Assembly (NCBI RefSeq): GCF_003151075.1 | Contig: NZ_CP029482.1 | Span: 3,224,001 to 3,288,000 of the forward strand | Length of the DNA stretch: 64,000 nt | Direction of reading: 5' to 3' | Source: Pseudomonas sp. 31-12 | GTDB taxonomy: Bacteria; Pseudomonadota; Gammaproteobacteria; Pseudomonadales; Pseudomonadaceae | Notes under the pieces: generated by a model | What the model saw: only the letters and a program-made list of their open reading frames with translations | Database searches by the model: none | What the model was told of the DNA's origin: nothing | Shown: one piece after another, positions 45,116-53,525 of the stretch | How positions within the stretch are numbered: the first letter of the stretch is position 1 | Layout of the letters: each line of letters opens with the position of its first letter | Position numbers and translations under genes: made by a program

Positions 45116-46441
45116 ATGATCGAAACGCCTGCGTTACGACGTCTGTTAGTAGTAGATCCCTGCGACGACTGCCATCGTCTGTTGCCGGGTCTGCGCTCTG
45201 TGGGCTGGGATGTTGACAGCTGTTCCTTGGAGAACGCCGGCGACCGAACGTGCGATGTCGGTCTGTTGCGATTACAACCCTTTCATCTGGAACGCCCCGA
45301 AGCCGTCAAAGAACTGATCAGCCGCAGCGGTACCGAGTGGATTGCCGTTCTCAACCAAGAAGTCCTGCGCCTGCAAAACGTCGGTGACTTCGTCTGCGAA
45401 TGGTTTTTTGACTTCCATACCTTGCCGTTTGATGTCTCCCGGGTGCAAGTCACGCTGGGCCGGGCGTTCGGCATGGCGCGCCTGCGCGGGCAGGGCACGA
45501 TTCATATCGATCAGCCAGAGCACGAACTGCTTGGCGACAGCAAACCGATTCGCGAACTGCGCAAATTACTCAGCAAACTGGCACCCACCGAGTCTCCGGT
45601 ATTGATTCGTGGTGAAAGCGGTACCGGCAAGGAACTGGTGGCCCGCACGCTTCATCGACAATCCCAGCGTCACAACAGACCTTTCGTTGCAATCAATTGT
45701 GGGGCAATTCCCGAACACTTGATCCAGTCCGAACTGTTCGGGCATGAGAAAGGCGCCTTTACCGGCGCCCACCAACGCAAGGTTGGTCGTATCGAAGCGG
45801 CGAATGGCGGCACTTTGTTCCTTGATGAGATCGGTGACCTGCCACTGGAATTGCAAGCCAATCTGCTGCGCTTCCTGCAGGAAAAACACATCGAGCATGT
45901 CGGCGGCAGCCAGCCGATTCCAGTGGATGTGCGGGTATTGGCGGCGACGCATGTCGACCTTGAGGCCGCGGTCGAGAAAAAAACCTTTCGTGAGGATTTG
46001 TACTACCGCCTGAACGTGCTGCAAGTCGTCACTGCGCCATTGCGTGAACGCCATGGTGACTTAGCGATGCTGGCCAACCACTTCTCCCATTTCTACAGCC
46101 ATGAAACCGGCCGCCGCCCCCGCAGCTTCAGCGACGACGCCTTGATTGCCATGGGCAAGCATGACTGGCCGGGCAATGTCCGCGAGCTGGCCAACCGGGT
46201 ACGTCGCGGGTTGGTGCTCGCCGAAGGCCGGCAGATCGAAGCGCGAGACTTGGGGCTGCTCAGCCAGCATACGATTCCTGCGCCGATGGGCACGCTGGAA
46301 GACTACAAGACCCGCGCTGAACGCCAGGCCTTGTGCGATGTACTTAATCGCCACAGCGATAATCTGAGTATTGCCGCCAAGGTGCTGGGGATCTCCAGGC
46401 CTACCTTCTACCGTTTGTTGCACAAACATCAGATCCGTTAG
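45116..46441 (+). CDS. Sigma-54-dependent enhancer-binding regulator, FleQ/VpsR-like, next to the fap operon
   Basis: This 441-residue protein has a receiver-like N-terminal domain (about 1-125) that lacks an obvious phospho-acceptor Asp and resembles VpsR-type domains. A full AAA+ sigma-54 interaction domain follows: Walker A GESGTGKE (166-173), GAFTGA loop (213-218) and Walker B GTLFLDEIGDL. The C-terminal Fis-like HTH reads NLSIAAKVLGISRPTFYRLL. It converges on fapF across a shared terminator. Because fapA has a good sigma-54 promoter, this protein is the best local candidate to drive the amyloid operon, perhaps in response to c-di-GMP; both points are inference. Confidence 0.85.
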   Translation: MIETPALRRLLVVDPCDDCHRLLPGLRSVGWDVDSCSLENAGDRTCDVGLLRLQPFHLERPEAVKELISRSGTEWIAVLNQEVLRLQNVGDFVCEWFFDFHTLPFDVSRVQVTLGRAFGMARLRGQGTIHIDQPEHELLGDSKPIRELRKLLSKLAPTESPVLIRGESGTGKELVARTLHRQSQRHNRPFVAINCGAIPEHLIQSELFGHEKGAFTGAHQRKVGRIEAANGGTLFLDEIGDLPLELQANLLRFLQEKHIEHVGGSQPIPVDVRVLAATHVDLEAAVEKKTFREDLYYRLNVLQVVTAPLRERHGDLAMLANHFSHFYSHETGRRPRSFSDDALIAMGKHDWPGNVRELANRVRRGLVLAEGRQIEARDLGLLSQHTIPAPMGTLEDYKTRAERQALCDVLNRHSDNLSIAAKVLGISRPTFYRLLHKHQIR

Positions 46442-46467
46442 ACGCAAGATAAAAAGCTTACAAACAC

Positions 46468-46508
46468 AAAAAAGCCCCGCCGGGATTGAAGTCGCAGCGG
46501 GGCTTTTT
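46468..46508. terminator. Bidirectional terminator between the sigma-54 regulator and fapF
   Basis: AAAAAGCCCCGC (46469-46480) and GCGGGGCTTTTT (46497-46508) pair perfectly around a 16-base loop. A and T runs on both sides make it work in both directions. Confidence 0.87.
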
Positions 46509-46516
46509 GTTGTGGA

Positions 46517-47797
46517 TCAGAAGTAGTACGGGAATTTCAGGCTGAAGGAAAAGTCAGGCGAGTCATCGGTCAAGCCGATGGCCAGGTTGGGTACGATCGT
46601 CAAGTTGTCGGAGGCGGCCAGGGTCATGCCGATGTTGAAGTTGGCCGAGTTGTAATCGCTGTTGGAAATCGACTGCCAATCACCACCGTCCGGCCTGATC
46701 TTGCTCTTGCGGGCGAACTGATCGGTGAACGAGAACGACATACTCATCTTCTCGTTCAAGGCGAATGCAATGCCGGCGCCGATCTGCCAGGAATCGCCCA
46801 GCTTCACGTCCCCTTTCACCTTGGAGCCGACTTGAGGACTGATGTCGCTGAAAGAGTCCTGCACGTTGTAGGTGTAGGACAGGCTGCCGAACAGCACGGC
46901 AGGGTCGAAGGTCTTGACCAGCGAGATACCCGGGGTGATCGCCCAGACACCGTTGCCGGTCGGCAAATCCTCGGGGACGGAGAGGTTATCGTTGGTCGGG
47001 TCGCTGACCAGCTTGATGCCGTAAGGGTCTTTGCCGGTCGGTGCCTTGACGCGCAGTGTAGCGACCGCGTCGGGCAGGCTTGCCGACTCATCCAGAAACT
47101 TGTAGGCAACGCCAACGTTCACATCGCCGATGGTCGGGTCGCGAGTAACGGTTGCGTCAGACGTCACCGGGCCTGCGCCACCAGCCCCACCGGAGGAGTA
47201 CGTCGATTCGCGATAAACCACGGGAACGTTAATGTCGAACTGCCAGCGCTGTGCCACGTTGTAGCGGGCGGTCAGGTCCAGGGTCCAGTTGTCGGCCTTG
47301 ATGCGGTCGAGGTTGATGTTGCCGAGGAAAATCGAGTCCAGTGCCAGGAAGCCGTTGAGCGTTAATGCACGGGTATCGTAGTGCGTGTAGGTCAGGCCTG
47401 TTTCGACACTGAACTTGCCGCCACCGAAGAAGCCGCTGGCTTCGTCATACAGGTTGGAAACGCTTTGCGCAGGCTCCGAATCCTCCTTGAGCGACTGGCC
47501 GTATGAACTGCCGGTGGTTCCCGGCGCTCCGGCGGCCACCGCCTGGCCACCCCTGGTGCCTTCGGCGGGGGATTTGGTCAGGCGTTTGGGAGCCGGTGTT
47601 GCCGGTGCTTCTTCGACTTGGCGAACGCGTTGCTCGAGTACCATCAACGCGTTCTGTTGTGCTTCGTAACGCTGTTTCAACTCCATGAGTTCTTGTTTTA
47701 GGATTTCGACCTGGGGGTCCGGTGCTGCGTATAGCATTGAGGCCGGGGCCAGGCTACTCAAACATACCAAAGCTCTGAACGTAAAAGATCGTTGCAT
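46517..47797 (-). CDS. fapF: FapF, outer-membrane amyloid secretion pore
   Basis: This 426-residue protein has a signal peptide ending near LYAAP. An N-terminal coiled-coil segment ([33 protein letters not shown], about 30-62) and a Ala/Pro/Gly-rich linker follow. A C-terminal beta-barrel (from about residue 125) ends in [11 protein letters not shown] with the terminal Phe needed for outer-membrane insertion. FapF forms trimeric channels that export Fap subunits; the coiled coil gates the pore. It is the last gene of the operon. Confidence 0.93.
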   Translation of the reverse strand: MQRSFTFRALVCLSSLAPASMLYAAPDPQVEILKQELMELKQRYEAQQNALMVLEQRVRQVEEAPATPAPKRLTKSPAEGTRGGQAVAAGAPGTTGSSYGQSLKEDSEPAQSVSNLYDEASGFFGGGKFSVETGLTYTHYDTRALTLNGFLALDSIFLGNINLDRIKADNWTLDLTARYNVAQRWQFDINVPVVYRESTYSSGGAGGAGPVTSDATVTRDPTIGDVNVGVAYKFLDESASLPDAVATLRVKAPTGKDPYGIKLVSDPTNDNLSVPEDLPTGNGVWAITPGISLVKTFDPAVLFGSLSYTYNVQDSFSDISPQVGSKVKGDVKLGDSWQIGAGIAFALNEKMSMSFSFTDQFARKSKIRPDGGDWQSISNSDYNSANFNIGMTLAASDNLTIVPNLAIGLTDDSPDFSFSLKFPYYF

Positions 47798-47843
47798 GGG
47801 TTAGCCGTCCCTTCTGACTACATCTGATGAGACTGAGCGTAGA

Positions 47844-48590
47844 TCAGAATCCGAGAGTGCGAAGGCCTTTGAGCTGGTCCAGATTGCCGCTCACCGATCC
47901 GGCTGATGGCACGTTGTCACGCAGCACCACATTGAAGGACGTGAGGTTACGGACCTGGTTGCTGCTGCCGAGCAAAGTCGTGTTCTGCATCAGTCCACCC
48001 TGGGCCAGGCGTTGTACGGTACTGCCCTGGTTGTTGTTGGCCACGATGTTGAATTGCACACCCGTACCGGTCGAGGAAACGCTCATTGAGCCCGCGCCAT
48101 TGTTGCCGACCAATGTCATGCCTGCCGCCAGTGCCTGGCCTTGCTGTTGGGTGACTGGCGCCTGGTTAGCCTTAGTGACGCTGATATCGACGTTGTTGTA
48201 GGCCGTATTATTGTCGCCGGCCGCCCGCACGACCTGGGTGACACCTTCGGTGGTGTTGAGGCCGCTGCCGCCCGTGACGGCGCCGGTGCCGGTACTTTGC
48301 GAGCGCGCGGAGCCATTACCTTTTTCATCGATCATCGACACATAGAACTGTGGCTTGATGGTCGATTGTTGAATTTGCATCGTGGAAGTCGCGCCGATCA
48401 CTTCACCGTTGGCATTTTGCCAAGTGCTCGTCATCGCAATGCCGAAACTGATGATCCGTCCCGGCATGACATAGCGGCCTCGCAGCGTCGCCAGTTCCTG
48501 ATCTTTGAGTTCAATGGGTTTGAACGTCTGTGCCTGGGTCGGCAGGCTGGCGGCCAGGCAAACCACGGCCAGCCAGAATGGAGTCTTCAT
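47844..48590 (-). CDS. fapE: FapE, amyloid-associated minor component
   Basis: This 248-residue protein has a signal peptide ending in PTQA. The body contains IELKDQELATLRGRYVMPGRIISFGI (conserved opening), TTEGVTQVVRAAGDNN and the Asn/Gln/Ser-rich later half. FapE is found as a minor part of Fap fibrils and is thought to help assembly or secretion. The ATG at 48590 follows GGGAG. Spacing to fapD (33 bases) and fapF (46 bases) supports one transcript. Confidence 0.9.
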   Translation of the reverse strand: MKTPFWLAVVCLAASLPTQAQTFKPIELKDQELATLRGRYVMPGRIISFGIAMTSTWQNANGEVIGATSTMQIQQSTIKPQFYVSMIDEKGNGSARSQSTGTGAVTGGSGLNTTEGVTQVVRAAGDNNTAYNNVDISVTKANQAPVTQQQGQALAAGMTLVGNNGAGSMSVSSTGTGVQFNIVANNNQGSTVQRLAQGGLMQNTTLLGSSNQVRNLTSFNVVLRDNVPSAGSVSGNLDQLKGLRTLGF

Positions 48591-48623
48591 TGGATGCTCC
48601 CGGAGCGTCATGCTCGCTTGTTA

Positions 48624-49304
48624 TTAGAAGAAGTCGCTTTGGATAAATCCAAAATCCATCAACTCTGCGTCCTGCACCGGGCTGAAGGCGTTGATGCGGT
48701 TCCTGGCGGTCAGTGGCATGGGCGGGTCGAGCAGCGCGTTGTTTTTGTCGTAACCCTGGCCAATGACGGCAAAGATGATGCCGTTCCAGCCTTTTATGAA
48801 GTCGTCTACTTTGTAACGTTTATGTCCGAGTACCGGATCGCCGATATAGACCCAGCCCTGATGGACTCTTTGCATGACCACAAAATGTTTGTAGCCACGG
48901 ATATCCATGAGTACCACCACCGGAATCCGGATATCGCTCAACGTTTCCGGCGCTACCCGATAGCCACGGGCCCGCATGCCGATACTTTCCACGTAACGCT
49001 TCATGTCGAGCATGGAGAAGCCCTGGACGCGGACAAGGTCTTGATCGGAGTGAGCCAGCATGCCTTCGATGATCTGTTCTTCATCCACGTCGAGCCAATA
49101 GGCTTGGCGCAAGATGGTTGCCAACGCCGCTGCGCCGCAACTGAAGTCGGTTTTCTGTTGCACCAGGTCGGCAAATTTACGCTCGCGTACGCTCTGGATC
49201 GGCTTGTACACAACAGCGCCGCCCGGCAGGATGGACAGCGGCATTTGTGCGGCCTCGATCACGGTGGCCACGCAAAGCAAAATTGCCAAGGCGATTATGC
49301 GCAT
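48624..49304 (-). CDS. fapD: FapD, C39-type periplasmic peptidase of the amyloid system
   Basis: This 226-residue protein has a signal peptide ending near IEAAQ. It has a papain-like C39 peptidase core: Cys56 in KTDFSCGAAALATIL, His140 in IRGYKHFVVMQ, and Asp156 in YIGDPVLGHKRY. C39 domains cut leader peptides after double-Gly, but FapD's precise substrate is unproven; it may process fimbrial components. A strong hairpin separates it from fapC. Confidence 0.92.
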   Translation of the reverse strand: MRIIALAILLCVATVIEAAQMPLSILPGGAVVYKPIQSVRERKFADLVQQKTDFSCGAAALATILRQAYWLDVDEEQIIEGMLAHSDQDLVRVQGFSMLDMKRYVESIGMRARGYRVAPETLSDIRIPVVVLMDIRGYKHFVVMQRVHQGWVYIGDPVLGHKRYKVDDFIKGWNGIIFAVIGQGYDKNNALLDPPMPLTARNRINAFSPVQDAELMDFGFIQSDFF

Positions 49305-49332
49305 GGTGGGACGCCCCCTGATGGTGTTGAAA

Positions 49333-49354
49333 GAGGCCCCCGTAAGGGGGCCTC
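49333..49354 (-). other. Perfect GC hairpin between fapC and fapD
   Basis: GAGGCCCCC-GTAA-GGGGGCCTC is a perfect 9-bp stem with a 4-base loop, 13 bases after the fapC stop. On the minus strand it is followed by TTTC only. It may act as a partial terminator or 3' end stabiliser, raising fapC mRNA over fapDEF. Confidence 0.8.
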
Positions 49355-49366
49355 CAGAGACAGCAT

Positions 49367-50797
49367 TTAGAACGATTGGTTGGAAATGGCCAACGAGTTG
49401 CTTTGTTGGTTGCCCACACCAGCCGCCACGTTGACGCCCAGGTTGCCGCTGCCGCCGTTCACCGAACCGCTCAGGGTTGCAGTGTTGGTCACAGGGTTGG
49501 CCCAGCCAGTTGGAGTCAGCACTTGATAAGAGTAGGTGTTGCTCAAATCATAAGAGCTGCTTTCACTGTAGGCTTTCGCTTTTGCGTACTCAGACTCGGA
49601 CGATTTGCTGCCCGATTTTTCGTACGAGGAGTCAGACGACTTCGTGTACGACTTGTCGTACGATTTTTCGAACGACGAATCGCGAGATCTGTCGTACGAG
49701 GAATCGCGCGATTTGTCGTACGAGGATTCGTGCGACCTGTCATACGATTTGTCTATCGAAGCATCAAGCGTTGCGTCGAGCGATGCGTTAAACGATGCGT
49801 CGGACGAACTGCTGCGAGTGCGATCGCCCCAGCCATTGTTGACGGTAGAGGAGCTGGAAGCCGCCGCAGTAGCATCCAGCGTAGCGTTCAACGAAGCATT
49901 CAACGAAGCACTCGAAGAACCGCTAGCACTGCTGCTGTTAGAACCGCTCGCATTGCTGCTGTTCGAGCCGCTCGCATTACTGCTATGAGAACCGCTTATA
50001 TCAACGCTTTTTGAACCGCTGGCGTCATAGCTTTTGGAACCGGCTTTGTTCCAGCTGGAAGAAGCGCTTTGACTGCCGCTTGCCTCAAACGACTTATCTT
50101 TGGAGAAACTGCCGCTCGCCGTATTGGTAACGGTGATCGTATCAACGCGGTAGGTCCGATCAGCGTTGTTGTTCACGATCAGGCCGGGACCGTTTTGAAC
50201 GGCGGACGCGGTGGCGGTTGCATTACCCAGTGGAGCATTGGCGTTGGCAATTGCCATGGTGTTTTTCTGCTGGTTCAGATCGCCGCCAGCAATGTTGATA
50301 CCCATGTTGCCGCTGCTGCCGCCGCCAGATCCGCTCATTACGGCAGAGTTGGTGGAGCCAAAGTTATCGACGCGGTTATTGTTGCTGACTTGCCTCACGT
50401 CAGCGGTGGCAGTGGCCGTGCCGAACACAAAGCTGTTATCGATCGCGGCGTTGTCGGAGGCTGCGTTGGCGATGGCGGCGGCGTTGTCTTGCTGGTTGCC
50501 GGCACCGGCCGCCACGTTGACGCCGACGTTGCCGCTCGCGCCTGCGGCCGAACTGCTCATCTCGGCCGAGTTTTCTGTCCCTTCATTCCAGATGCTATTG
50601 CCGGTACTGTTCTGCCGGTCCGTCGCATTGGCAGTCGCATTGATTGGGACCATTCTTGCAGGAGGGGTTTGTTGTTGGCCACCGTTGTGATGACCATGAT
50701 GGTTGCCACGCCGATCATTTTGCCCAGCTTGTACAGCAACAGCCATGACCGCAGCAATTGCGAAAACCAGAGGCTTTAGTGCCATCGAAGGTTTCAT
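49367..50797 (-). CDS. fapC: FapC, major functional amyloid subunit with an extended linker
   Basis: This 476-residue protein has a signal peptide ending in AVQA (about 24), then a His/Gly/Gln-rich tail. Three imperfect repeats form the amyloid core: R1 about 63-112 (GNVGVNVAAGAGNQQDNAAA), R2 about 140-186 (GNMGINIAGGDLNQQKNTMA) and R3 about 436-474 (GNLGVNVAAGVGNQQSNSLA). Linker 2 (about 187-434) is unusually long and built of short Ser-rich motifs such as NASGSNSS, NASLNATLDA and SSYDKSRD. The visible sequence contains no cysteine. FapC polymerises into extracellular fibres that stiffen biofilms. Confidence 0.93.
   Translation of the reverse strand: MKPSMALKPLVFAIAAVMAVAVQAGQNDRRGNHHGHHNGGQQQTPPARMVPINATANATDRQNSTGNSIWNEGTENSAEMSSSAAGASGNVGVNVAAGAGNQQDNAAAIANAASDNAAIDNSFVFGTATATADVRQVSNNNRVDNFGSTNSAVMSGSGGGSSGNMGINIAGGDLNQQKNTMAIANANAPLGNATATASAVQNGPGLIVNNNADRTYRVDTITVTNTASGSFSKDKSFEASGSQSASSSWNKAGSKSYDASGSKSVDISGSHSSNASGSNSSNASGSNSSSASGSSSASLNASLNATLDATAAASSSSTVNNGWGDRTRSSSSDASFNASLDATLDASIDKSYDRSHESSYDKSRDSSYDRSRDSSFEKSYDKSYTKSSDSSYEKSGSKSSESEYAKAKAYSESSSYDLSNTYSYQVLTPTGWANPVTNTATLSGSVNGGSGNLGVNVAAGVGNQQSNSLAISNQSF
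49600..50060 (-). repeat. Tandem short repeats within fapC
   Basis: Two imperfect tandem zones lie inside fapC linker 2. At about 49605-49800 the unit encodes SYDKSRDS-like octads (GTACGA and CGATTCG recur). At about 49870-50060 the unit encodes NASGSNSS-like and SKSYDASG-like steps. These are likely to vary in copy number. Confidence 0.75.
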
Positions 50798-50848
50798 GGT
50801 GATTCTCCGTACTTATTTTAGGTTAAGTGTTGTTTCTTACCTTTTGGG

Positions 50849-51421
50849 TCAATCCACGACCCGTACGCTCAGGGTGTTGGCCATGCGGTTTCCCACCCCG
50901 GCGCTCTGATTCAACTGGATCACCCCACGGCTACCGGTGAATGCCTGGTCACTGGTAGTGACCTGGCGATAGCCGGGTGCAGAGTCAGTTGGATCGGAGT
51001 TGTTGAGCAGCGCCACGTTCTGTTGCATGAGGACGCTGTCGTCGATACTTTGCGGCTGTTTACTGATGCTTATCCGCAGTGCGTTGGCTTGCTGGTTACT
51101 GGCACCTGCGCTCTGGTTGACACCCAGTACGCCGTTGCCGTGGCTGAAGGAGTCACCCTGAATGTTGGACTGGGCATCAATTCTGGGGTCGACAACGGTG
51201 CGCAAACGCTGGCGAATCTGCGTGGTCGCACTGGCATTGGTACCAATGGCGATGGCCCGGGCGTTGGCCTGTTGCTGAAGATCGCCCGCCGCCTGGTTGA
51301 CGGTGAGGTTGCCTTGGTACTGCATACCCGAACCGTCGATGTCGGCGTTATTGATGACGGGAGGTTGGGCAAAGGTCGATGCACTGCAAAACATGGCGAT
51401 CATCAGCAGCGTACGATTCAT
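50849..51421 (-). CDS. fapB: FapB, amyloid nucleator/minor subunit
   Basis: This 190-residue protein has a signal peptide ending in TFAQ. Like FapC it has three repeats with Asn/Gln/Gly/Ala cores: GNLTVNQAAGDLQQQANARA, GVLGVNQSAGASNQQANALR and GVIQLNQSAGVGNRMANTLS. FapB is a minor fibre component thought to nucleate FapC. It starts one base after the fapA stop, so they are translationally linked. Confidence 0.92.
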   Translation of the reverse strand: MNRTLLMIAMFCSASTFAQPPVINNADIDGSGMQYQGNLTVNQAAGDLQQQANARAIAIGTNASATTQIRQRLRTVVDPRIDAQSNIQGDSFSHGNGVLGVNQSAGASNQQANALRISISKQPQSIDDSVLMQQNVALLNNSDPTDSAPGYRQVTTSDQAFTGSRGVIQLNQSAGVGNRMANTLSVRVVD

Positions 51422-51422
51422 C

Positions 51423-51860
51423 TTAACGGTCTCCCGTTATGATTTTCAGAGCACCCAGGCCTTGCTGGATGTTGGAATTGACCATGTTGGCAATACCATT
51501 GCCCGAATTTCCCGAACGTCCGGCAGGGAGGTTGGAAAGTTGGGTCTGGTTGCTGATATTGCCGCCCAGGTTGTTGGTGTTTTGAGTGACCAGGCGGTTG
51601 ATGCCTGCACCACTGGCGACGTTGGCAAAGTCGCCGTCGCTCAACTCGTTCGTTTGCTGGAGGATTTGTCTGGACGGGTTGGCATTGACGGTCGTGGGGT
51701 TAGGGTCGGGGATGACCGGCGGGATGGTTGCATTGCGGGTCTGCACATCACGTTTGATCGTAATAATGCCGTTGTCAGCCTGTACCGGCAGGCAGATACC
51801 AGATCCCAATACGCATCCAATCATCAATAGGCTGTAGATGCTTCTATCAAATTTCCCCAC
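51423..51860 (-). CDS. fapA: FapA, periplasmic chaperone-like component of the Fap system
   Basis: This protein has 145 residues. I chose the GTG at 51860, 9 bases downstream of AAGGA; it gives a signal peptide VGKFDRSIYSLLMIGCVLGS-ICLPVQA. The mature part is Asn/Gln-rich and disordered in look (QTNELSDGDFANVASGAGIN, NNLGGNISNQTQLSNLPAGR). FapA is reported to control the FapB/FapC balance in fibres, perhaps as a chaperone. It is the first gene of the operon, downstream of a sigma-54 promoter. Confidence 0.88.
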   Translation of the reverse strand: MGKFDRSIYSLLMIGCVLGSGICLPVQADNGIITIKRDVQTRNATIPPVIPDPNPTTVNANPSRQILQQTNELSDGDFANVASGAGINRLVTQNTNNLGGNISNQTQLSNLPAGRSGNSGNGIANMVNSNIQQGLGALKIITGDR

Positions 51861-51917
51861 GGCGGCAATTCCTTCTGTAAATGAAACGCTGGCCCTTATC
51901 AGCGTTGCGAGGTAGAG

Positions 51918-51933
51918 AGCAGAAGGTGTGCCG
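51918..51933 (-). promoter_or_regulatory. Sigma-54 promoter of the fap operon
   Basis: On the minus strand CGGCACACCTTCTGCT matches TGGCACG-N4-TTGCW with the invariant GG and GC exactly 10 bases apart. Transcription would start about 12 bases downstream, giving a leader of roughly 45-50 bases before the fapA GTG. The match, distance and neighbouring sigma-54 regulator agree. Confidence 0.8.
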
Positions 51934-52191
51934 CTTTCTGTTTTTCTTTCAAAAACAGGTGGTTGACTTAAATTGTCGGGGTGGTCAAAAAAATTATGTA
52001 ACGCCACTGAGACAGAGCCACGCAAAAACGCCGTCCATGCGGGCGGCGGTGCTCGCTGGGGGCATTGAACGAAGGTTGTATCACTGGCTTAACATTTTCT
52101 TGCGGGAACGCTCGAGCCGCTTTAGATCGCGGGTTTGCGCAGGAATGGGTGTTTCAGGGATGGACAGTTTCGGCGGGGTGGGGCCCCCAGG
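51934..52191. other. Intergenic region upstream of the fap promoter
   Basis: About 260 bases without a gene between the fap promoter and the end of the riboside kinase gene. It is AT-rich near 51940-52000 and contains GGTTGACTTAAATTGTC. It is where enhancer sites for the sigma-54 regulator would be expected, but no clear palindrome stands out. Confidence 0.45.
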
Positions 52192-52716
52192 TCAGGCCTT
52201 GAGCAAGCGCGTCACAGCTTCGAATGCCGCGTCCTTGCGCTGTTGCCAGTCCCCTTGCAATACCTGGCAAGGCTGGCGGTGCAGGTCAAGCCATTCGCGG
52301 CTGGCCTGGAAAAACGTTTGGCGTTCTGCCAATTGCGGTTGGCAACGCTGCCCGTCGTCATGCCAGGCCACGGTTTCAGGGCTTAGCAGTAAATGCAGGT
52401 CGTAGTGCCGCGCCAGCAATGCGTGCTCGATCCATGCCGGGCAAGCGCCAAACAACGTGCGGCTCCAAAGGATATTGCTGAGTAGATGCGTATCGAGAAT
52501 CAGCAGTGACGGTTGCCGGGCTCGTGCTTCGTCCTCCCACGTAAGCTGGCCATGAGCTATCGATGTAATGTCATCGTAGCGGGTTTCTCGAGCTTCGCTT
52601 TCGATAAAGTGCCGAACGTACTCTTCGACCAATATGCCGCCAAAGTTGGCGTGTATCTCGCCCGAAAGCCAGCTCTTGCCGCTCGATTCCGGGCCAGTGA
52701 GTACCAACACTTTCAT
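52192..52716 (-). CDS. NadR-like nicotinamide riboside kinase
   Basis: This 174-residue P-loop kinase has Walker A GPESSGKSW (8-16), EEYVRHFIE and LLILDTHLLSNILWSRTLFG, matching the C-terminal ribosylnicotinamide kinase domain of NadR. The NMN adenylyltransferase and HTH domains of E. coli NadR are missing, so this is a stand-alone kinase. It phosphorylates nicotinamide riboside to NMN. It overlaps pnuC by four bases (ATGA), so uptake and trapping of the riboside are coupled. Confidence 0.88.
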   Translation of the reverse strand: MKVLVLTGPESSGKSWLSGEIHANFGGILVEEYVRHFIESEARETRYDDITSIAHGQLTWEDEARARQPSLLILDTHLLSNILWSRTLFGACPAWIEHALLARHYDLHLLLSPETVAWHDDGQRCQPQLAERQTFFQASREWLDLHRQPCQVLQGDWQQRKDAAFEAVTRLLKA

Positions 52717-53276
52717 GCGTGCAAGGCCGGGTCAGCGCGCCATTCACGCCAGCCTTGTACGGCAAGCAACAGGAACAACGCATAGAGGGCAGCAGTCAGG
52801 TACATGCCTTTATAAAGAAACAGCCCGACGAAAATCACATCAAGGGCGACCCACAACGGCCAGCACTGCACGCGTTTTTGCGCCATCCATAACTGTGCCA
52901 CCAGGCTAAAGCCGGTCAGTGCAGCGTCGAGCCACGGCTGCGCGGCATCAGTCCAGTGCGCCATGGCGGCACCCAGCAACAGACTGCCGATGGCGCCGGC
53001 TGCAAGGCTCGTTGCGATCGACTTTCCATCGAGCAGGCTGACCTGCCGACCGGTATTCGCCTCACCCGCGCGGGTCCATTGCCACCAGCCGTAAATCTGC
53101 AGCGCGGCGTAGATCACTTGCAGGAGCATGTCCGAATACAGCTTCACTTCAAAAAAGATCCAGCTATAAAGCAGCACCATGACCAGACCGATCGGCCAGC
53201 ACCAAGGGTTCTGTTTGACCGTCAACCAGACGGCAATCACGCCGAGGGAGGCGGCAAACAGTTCAAGCCCGGACAT
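52713..53276 (-). CDS. pnuC: Nicotinamide riboside transporter PnuC
   Basis: This 187-residue inner-membrane protein has about seven hydrophobic segments. It shows the PnuC signatures KQNPWCWPIGLVMVLLYSWIFFEVKLYSDMLLQ and YAALQIYGWWQW, plus RVQCWPLWVALDVIFVGLFLYK. PnuC moves nicotinamide riboside by facilitated diffusion, driven by the kinase next door. The ATG at 53276 follows AAGGA; long upstream reading is REP-derived and not coding. Confidence 0.9.
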   Translation of the reverse strand: MSGLELFAASLGVIAVWLTVKQNPWCWPIGLVMVLLYSWIFFEVKLYSDMLLQVIYAALQIYGWWQWTRAGEANTGRQVSLLDGKSIATSLAAGAIGSLLLGAAMAHWTDAAQPWLDAALTGFSLVAQLWMAQKRVQCWPLWVALDVIFVGLFLYKGMYLTAALYALFLLLAVQGWREWRADPALHA

Positions 53277-53354
53277 GGGGATTCCTTGGGGAAAACGAAA
53301 TAGGGGGGCGGATTGTACCGGCAGGCGTCGCCAAGTAGAACCGGCTCTCGCGGT

Positions 53355-53517
53355 CTGTAGCAGCTGCCCTGTGGCGAGGGGGCTTGCCCCCGCTCGGCTG
53401 CGAAGCAGTCGTAAAACCTGAACGCACGGACTATCTGATGCACCGCGATGTCTGAATTCACGACTGCTCCGCAGCCGAACGGGGGCAAGCCCCCTCGCCA
53501 CAGGGCAGCTGCTACAA
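53355..53517. repeat. REP-type inverted repeat pair with very long arms
   Basis: The left arm starts TGTAGCAGCTGCCCTGTGGC (53356) and the right arm ends GCCACAGGGCAGCTGCTACA (to 53516); the mirror extends for about 37 bases. Inner segments CGGCTGCGAAGCAGTCGT and ACGACTGCTCCGCAGCCG also pair. It lies between the chemoreceptor stop and pnuC start. Confidence 0.88.
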
Positions 53518-53525
53518 GGGCGTTG

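Noticed and set aside
48141..49370. A 409-codon open frame opposite fapD and fapE
   Set aside because: It crosses two well-supported fap genes and has no family resemblance.
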